A stretch of DNA of 64,000 nucleotides, from positions 186,001-250,000 of the forward strand of contig JACRBI010000040.1 in assembly GCA_016234495.1 (NCBI GenBank). The letters run 5' to 3'. Source of the stretch: Chloroflexota bacterium (GTDB taxonomy: Bacteria > Chloroflexota > Anaerolineae > Anaerolineales > Villigracilaceae). This document shows positions 60,673 through 64,000 of this stretch, one piece after another (position 1 is the stretch's first letter; every line of letters starts with the position of its first letter). A model generated the notes under the pieces. That model made no database searches and was not told where the DNA came from. It saw only the letters and a program-made list of their open reading frames with translations. The translations under genes and the position numbers were made by a program.

Positions 60673-60985
60673 AAGTAACCTTTTATTGTACTAATTGTAT
60701 CATTGTAACAATTGTATCCCTTAGGCGCTTTTTGTCAAGGGGATTTTCCCCTGCAGATTCCCTAGGCGCTGACCCTGCTCTTCGGGCAGCATCAGTTTTC
60801 AGATTATGGAACGAGGCGCTTTATGTTTAGAGTCCTCTTATGATTTAAAGATTATCTGCATGGTAGAATTCATCCGCATAACAAGACCTTGTAGAGATAA
60901 TCAAATCAGATTAATATTTTTTACTTGCAATTTTTATCAGCAGGTTTAATGAGTTCTGCGCAGGCAGTAATTAAAGGAGTAGAAA
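60673..60985. promoter_or_regulatory. Divergent spacer: GntR operator and pdxS promoter
   Basis: After the ATTGTA repeats I see no gene. TTGTAG (60889-60894), a 17-base spacer and TAATAT (60912-60917) are a reasonable pdxS promoter. TAAAGGAG lies before the pdxS ATG. A short GGGGATTTTCCCC self-pairing stretch occurs near 60740. Confidence 0.45.
60685..60716 (-). promoter_or_regulatory. Fourfold ATTGTA operator/promoter region
   Basis: ATTGTA occurs at 60685-60690, 60694-60699, 60702-60707 and 60711-60716, spaced 8-9 bases. On the minus strand these read TACAAT and can act as -10-like hexamers. TTGTATCATTGTAACAA within it is near-palindromic. It lies just upstream of the GntR ATG. Confidence 0.6.
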
Positions 60986-61873
60986 ATGGAATCGAAAACT
61001 GGAACATGGATCGAGAAGAAGGGTTTAGCCCAAATGTTAAAAGGTGGCGTCATCATGGATGTGGTGAATGCCGAGCAAGCCAAAATTGCGGAAGATGCTG
61101 GTGCCTGTGCTGTGATGGCTTTGGAGCGCGTGCCTGCTGATATTCGCGCGGACGGCGGTGTGGCGCGTATGTCTGACCCCGATATGATCTTGAAGATCAT
61201 TGATGCGGTCAGCATTCCCGTGATGGCGAAGTGCCGCATCGGTCATTTTGTGGAGGCGCAAATTCTTGAAGCAATTGGCGTTGACTACATAGATGAGTCG
61301 GAAGTGTTGACGCCCGCCGATGAAGAGCATCATATTTTGAAGCACAACTTCAAAGTGCCGTTCGTTTGCGGCTGCCGAAACATTGGCGAAGCCTTGCGCC
61401 GCATCGGTGAAGGCGCGGCGATGATTCGCACCAAGGGCGAAGCAGGTACAGGCGACGTGGTTGAAGCGGTCCGCCATGCGCGGACAGTGATCGGCGCGAT
61501 TCGCCAACTGCAAACCATGGGCGATGAAGAGTTGATGACCTTCGCAAAGAATAATGGTGCGCCGTACGAACTTGTCAAAGAAGTGAAGTTAACAGGCCGA
61601 ATGCCGGTCGTGAATTTCGCGGCGGGCGGAGTTGCTACTCCGGCTGATGCGGCGTTGATGATGCAGCTCGGCGTGGACGGTGTATTTGTCGGCTCGGGTA
61701 TCTTCAAGAGCGGCGACCCAGCCCGCCGTGCTGCGGCGATCGTCAAGGCTGTGACGCATTATCAGGATGCATCCATTCTCGCAGAGGTCAGCAAGAACTT
61801 GGGCGAGGCAATGGTCGGACGCAATGTTTCGCAGATGCCCGAAGGTGAGAAGCTTGCCGGGCGTGGTTGGTAA
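60986..61873 (+). CDS. pdxS: Pyridoxal 5'-phosphate synthase lyase subunit
   Basis: This 295-residue protein has [39 protein letters not shown], the catalytic Lys region [38 protein letters not shown] and [13 protein letters not shown], the conserved PdxS blocks. It joins ribose 5-phosphate, glyceraldehyde 3-phosphate and ammonia to PLP. pdxT follows at once. GGAG precedes the ATG. Confidence 0.97.
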   Translation: MESKTGTWIEKKGLAQMLKGGVIMDVVNAEQAKIAEDAGACAVMALERVPADIRADGGVARMSDPDMILKIIDAVSIPVMAKCRIGHFVEAQILEAIGVDYIDESEVLTPADEEHHILKHNFKVPFVCGCRNIGEALRRIGEGAAMIRTKGEAGTGDVVEAVRHARTVIGAIRQLQTMGDEELMTFAKNNGAPYELVKEVKLTGRMPVVNFAAGGVATPADAALMMQLGVDGVFVGSGIFKSGDPARRAAAIVKAVTHYQDASILAEVSKNLGEAMVGRNVSQMPEGEKLAGRGW

Positions 61874-61875
61874 TT

Positions 61876-61942
61876 TTTGACCGTGGACGATGGACCATTG
61901 ACCGTTTACGGCGTACCGTCCATCGTCCACCGTTCATGGTCT
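61876..61942. repeat. Inverted-repeat spacer between pdxS and pdxT
   Basis: GACCGTGGACGATGGACCATTGACCG and CGTACCGTCCATCGTCCACCGTTCATGGTC are imperfectly complementary around the middle GTTTACGG. It lies within the pdxS-pdxT operon. It is another family of word-like spacer. Confidence 0.6.
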
Positions 61943-61946
61943 ATAT

Positions 61947-62528
61947 ATGAAAATCGGTGTCCTCGCCCTTCAGGGCGACTTTGCGGAACATATCTCCATG
62001 CTGAAAAAACTCGGCGTGTCTACGGCTGAAGTGCGTTTGCCAAAACATCTCGATGGCTTGGATGGGTTGATCATCCCCGGCGGCGAATCGACGACGATAG
62101 GAAAACTCGCTGTTGCTTATGATCTGATGCAGCCGCTGAAGCAGTTTGGCCAGAGACATGCGGTTTGGGGAACTTGCGCCGGCGCGATCTTCCTTTCAAA
62201 GGATATCAGCCGCAATGACCAGCCATTACTGGGATTGATGGATATCAAAGTCCAGCGCAATGCCTTTGGCCGCCAGGTTGATTCATTCGAGACCGATCTT
62301 GAAATTGACGAGTTGATGCGCGTGACCGGCACGGAGCATCCGTATCATGCGGTGTTCATCCGCGCTCCTTTGATTGAGTCGGTGCATGGAAATGCGAAGA
62401 TACTTTCCGCGCTTGATGATGGCCGAATTGTTGCGGCGCAGGAAGGCCATTTGCTTGCCACATCCTTCCACCCTGAGTTGACGAGTGACACGCGTTTCCA
62501 CGAATATTTTATTTCTTTGGCAAGTTAA
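61947..62528 (+). CDS. pdxT: Pyridoxal 5'-phosphate synthase glutaminase subunit
   Basis: This 193-residue class-I-type glutaminase has LALQGDFAEHISMLKKLGV, IIPGGESTTIGKLA, VWGTCAGAIFLSKD with the nucleophilic Cys, and FHPELTSDTRFHEYFI near the C-terminus. It frees ammonia from glutamine and channels it to PdxS. Confidence 0.96.
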   Translation: MKIGVLALQGDFAEHISMLKKLGVSTAEVRLPKHLDGLDGLIIPGGESTTIGKLAVAYDLMQPLKQFGQRHAVWGTCAGAIFLSKDISRNDQPLLGLMDIKVQRNAFGRQVDSFETDLEIDELMRVTGTEHPYHAVFIRAPLIESVHGNAKILSALDDGRIVAAQEGHLLATSFHPELTSDTRFHEYFISLAS

Positions 62529-62529
62529 A

Positions 62530-62612
62530 AAGAGACATTACCGCGAAGAGCACGAAGGTCGCAAAGAAAGGAAAAAAATCTTAGCGTTCTTAGCGGGCTT
62601 GGCGGCAAAAAC
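62530..62612. repeat. Inverted-repeat spacer of the TTACCGCGAAGA family
   Basis: The words ATTACCGCGAAGAGCACGAAGGTCGCAAAG and CTTAGCGTTCTTAGCGGGCTTGGCGGCAA pair weakly. The first closely resembles 8024-8055. Confidence 0.45.
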
Positions 62613-62614
62613 AA

Positions 62615-63541
62615 ATGACCATTCGCCCACTTGACCTGTTGGATATTCCCATCATTACCCGTTATCGAAACGACGTCATCACCCTCGATAGCGCGCGTGC
62701 CCTCACGCGCGGACATCCCCTCGGGGCGATGGGGCTGCTTGCTTATGTCAACCCGACGCGGCATTTATACGCGGCGATTGCCAATGGCGGAGACGCCGCG
62801 CTGCTGGGCGGAGTCATTCATACCCGTGGAGAAACCTTCGCAAAACTGTTATATCTTGCCCCATCTTCCCGCTTGGATGACCCCGAACTGCCGTCCCTGC
62901 TGGAACATCTTGTAATTCAAGCCGGTGAATGGAAAGCCTTTCACGTGATGGCCGAGGTGGATGAATCGAGTCATATTTTTCCAGCATTACGCACCGCAGG
63001 ATTCTCGGTCTATGCCTGGCAAAGATTATGGGATGTGAGTCAGCTTGAGAAAACAGGATCAACTTCCAGCTTAAGTTGGAAGCGCATGAATTCCATCGAC
63101 CTGCCTGTAGTGCAGAGTCTGCATTATCAAATTGTCCCGCCGTTGATGCATCCCGTTGAGCCTGCTCCAAATCGAGTGATCGGTTTTGTTCAAACGGAAA
63201 ATATGAAATGTTATGCAAGCGTGACGGCAGGCATGTATGGCATTGTGTTGACCCCGCTCATTCACCCCGATGAAAATAATGTCAGTGAAAAAATTTCGTC
63301 GCTGGTCGCAAACCTGCCGGACCGCCGCGGGCGGAAAGTGTATCTGAATGTTCGTTCATATCAAACCTGGCTCGAGCCGGTGTTGGAGGACCTCGGCGCG
63401 CAGGCTTCGCCGCGTCAGGCAGTGATGGTCAAACATCTTGTGCGTATGATTCCGGACGGCCAACTGGCGCGCGTTGTTCCGGCGAATGTCAACATCCAAC
63501 CTTCGCGTATCAGCAGAATGGATATTGACGAGTCATGTTGA
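62615..63541 (+). CDS. GNAT-like N-acetyltransferase-related protein
   Basis: This 308-residue protein starts TIRPLDLLDIPIITRYRND, like a GNAT N-terminus, followed by what could be two tandem GNAT-like domains. No clear Q/RxxGxG/A acetyl-CoA loop is seen, so activity is uncertain. It overlaps the following HAD gene by seven bases. Confidence 0.5.
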   Translation: MTIRPLDLLDIPIITRYRNDVITLDSARALTRGHPLGAMGLLAYVNPTRHLYAAIANGGDAALLGGVIHTRGETFAKLLYLAPSSRLDDPELPSLLEHLVIQAGEWKAFHVMAEVDESSHIFPALRTAGFSVYAWQRLWDVSQLEKTGSTSSLSWKRMNSIDLPVVQSLHYQIVPPLMHPVEPAPNRVIGFVQTENMKCYASVTAGMYGIVLTPLIHPDENNVSEKISSLVANLPDRRGRKVYLNVRSYQTWLEPVLEDLGAQASPRQAVMVKHLVRMIPDGQLARVVPANVNIQPSRISRMDIDESC

Positions 63542-64000
63542 AAGCGCTGATCTTTGATTTCGATGGGCTGATTCTCGACACCGAGACGCCCGAAGTTTTG
63601 GTGTGGCAATCCATTTATAAAGACCATGGATTTGAATTGCCTGTGCAGGAATGGGAGAAGACCATTGGCGGATACGGCATCTCAAACTTTGACGCCGCTG
63701 AACATCTCGCGCATCTTTCTTCGGGACGGCTGGATCCTGCTTCGTTGCGCATCCGCTACCGGAATGAGGCGGATGTCATCATCCATGCCAACCCCATTTT
63801 GCCCGGCGTGCTGGACATGATCGAGCAGGGGCGGCAGTCTGGTTTGCAGGTGGCAATCGGATCAAGTTCTCCGCATTCATGGGTGGATACACATGCGAAA
63901 CGTCTGGGAATATTCGAGCATTTTGACCGCATCATCTGTCAGGATGACGTGGCGCCCGGGCGGACAAAACCCAACCCGGATATCTACTTGAAGGCGCTGG
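63535..64000 (+). CDS. HAD-superfamily hydrolase (beta-phosphoglucomutase-like), truncated by window end
   Basis: From ATG 63535 the reading frame stays open to the right edge (155 codons). ALIFDFDGLILDTETPE is the HAD motif I (nucleophile Asp), AIGSSSPHSW motif II, and PGRTKPNPDIYLKAL motif III (Lys). This cap-type layout is that of phosphatases or phosphoglucomutases acting on small phosphates. The start overlaps the preceding stop (ATGTTGA). Confidence 0.88.
   Translation, partial: MLKALIFDFDGLILDTETPEVLVWQSIYKDHGFELPVQEWEKTIGGYGISNFDAAEHLAHLSSGRLDPASLRIRYRNEADVIIHANPILPGVLDMIEQGRQSGLQVAIGSSSPHSWVDTHAKRLGIFEHFDRIICQDDVAPGRTKPNPDIYLKAL

Noticed and set aside
1-64000. tRNA, rRNA, insertion sequences, phage or integrase genes
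   Set aside because: I looked for T-loop wording (GGTTCGAATCC-like), rRNA-like blocks and transposase motifs and found none I could support.

Overview
The window looks like part of a chromosome from an Anaerolineae-like member of the Chloroflexota. This is inferred from gene content and style, not from a marker gene. Secreted proteins carry Thr/Pro-rich TPT-type linkers. A SpoVS homologue, type II PyrF, CAD-like dihydroorotase, PdxS/PdxT and a four-subunit succinate dehydrogenase occur without rRNA or tRNA genes. Coding density is high, and many genes overlap by 4-7 bases.

Left region, 1-23.9 kb, mostly minus strand. First come three sulfotransferase genes, one running off the left edge with a C-terminal heptad repeat, behind a Wzt/Wzm-type glycan ABC exporter. 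Next are two secreted subtilases with a small lipoprotein between them that resembles only the propeptide of one protease. A nadK / B-box membrane protein / recN run follows. Then comes a membrane-anchored Cas4/Dna2-like nuclease that appears split into two genes with a HEAT-like gene lodged between the halves. After apt, a GIY-YIG protein, tyrA, ogt and a cupredoxin lipoprotein, the sdhA-C-D-B operon and isocitrate dehydrogenase form a TCA block.

Middle region, 24-37.5 kb. A large orphan membrane histidine kinase precedes a potassium locus (KimA-like permease plus two RCK/TrkA proteins). A heterodimeric ABC exporter and an APH-like kinase lie on the minus strand, diverging from pyrC. The noncoding stretch 36.8-37.46 kb has a cluster of DnaA boxes, a DnaA-trio and an AT-rich segment, and is a good replication-origin candidate. 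Gene direction agrees: left of about 35.7 kb I count 25 minus and 7 plus genes; right of it 18 plus and 8 minus.

Right region, 37.5-64 kb. spoVS lies beside the putative origin, followed by a large lamin-tail-domain surface protein and pyrF-pyrE-pyrD with an embedded DUF1905/YdeI-like gene; with pyrC these cover most late steps of pyrimidine synthesis. Then come a Ser/Thr kinase with a propeller-like extracellular part, an enoyl-CoA hydratase, gdhA, glutaryl-CoA dehydrogenase, an M3 oligopeptidase, a DUF5671 membrane protein and dnaN. A five-gene minus-strand module (YtrA-like GntR regulator, SPFH/slipin, SdpI-like, DUF4177, CPBP protease) looks like an envelope-stress or antimicrobial-peptide immunity locus and contains two parS-like palindromes. 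pdxS/pdxT, a GNAT-like protein and a truncated HAD hydrolase finish the window.

Two window-wide patterns stand out. Several start codons lie exactly six bases after a -10 hexamer, implying leaderless mRNAs. Many spacers consist of long imperfect inverted repeats drawn from a few recurring word families.
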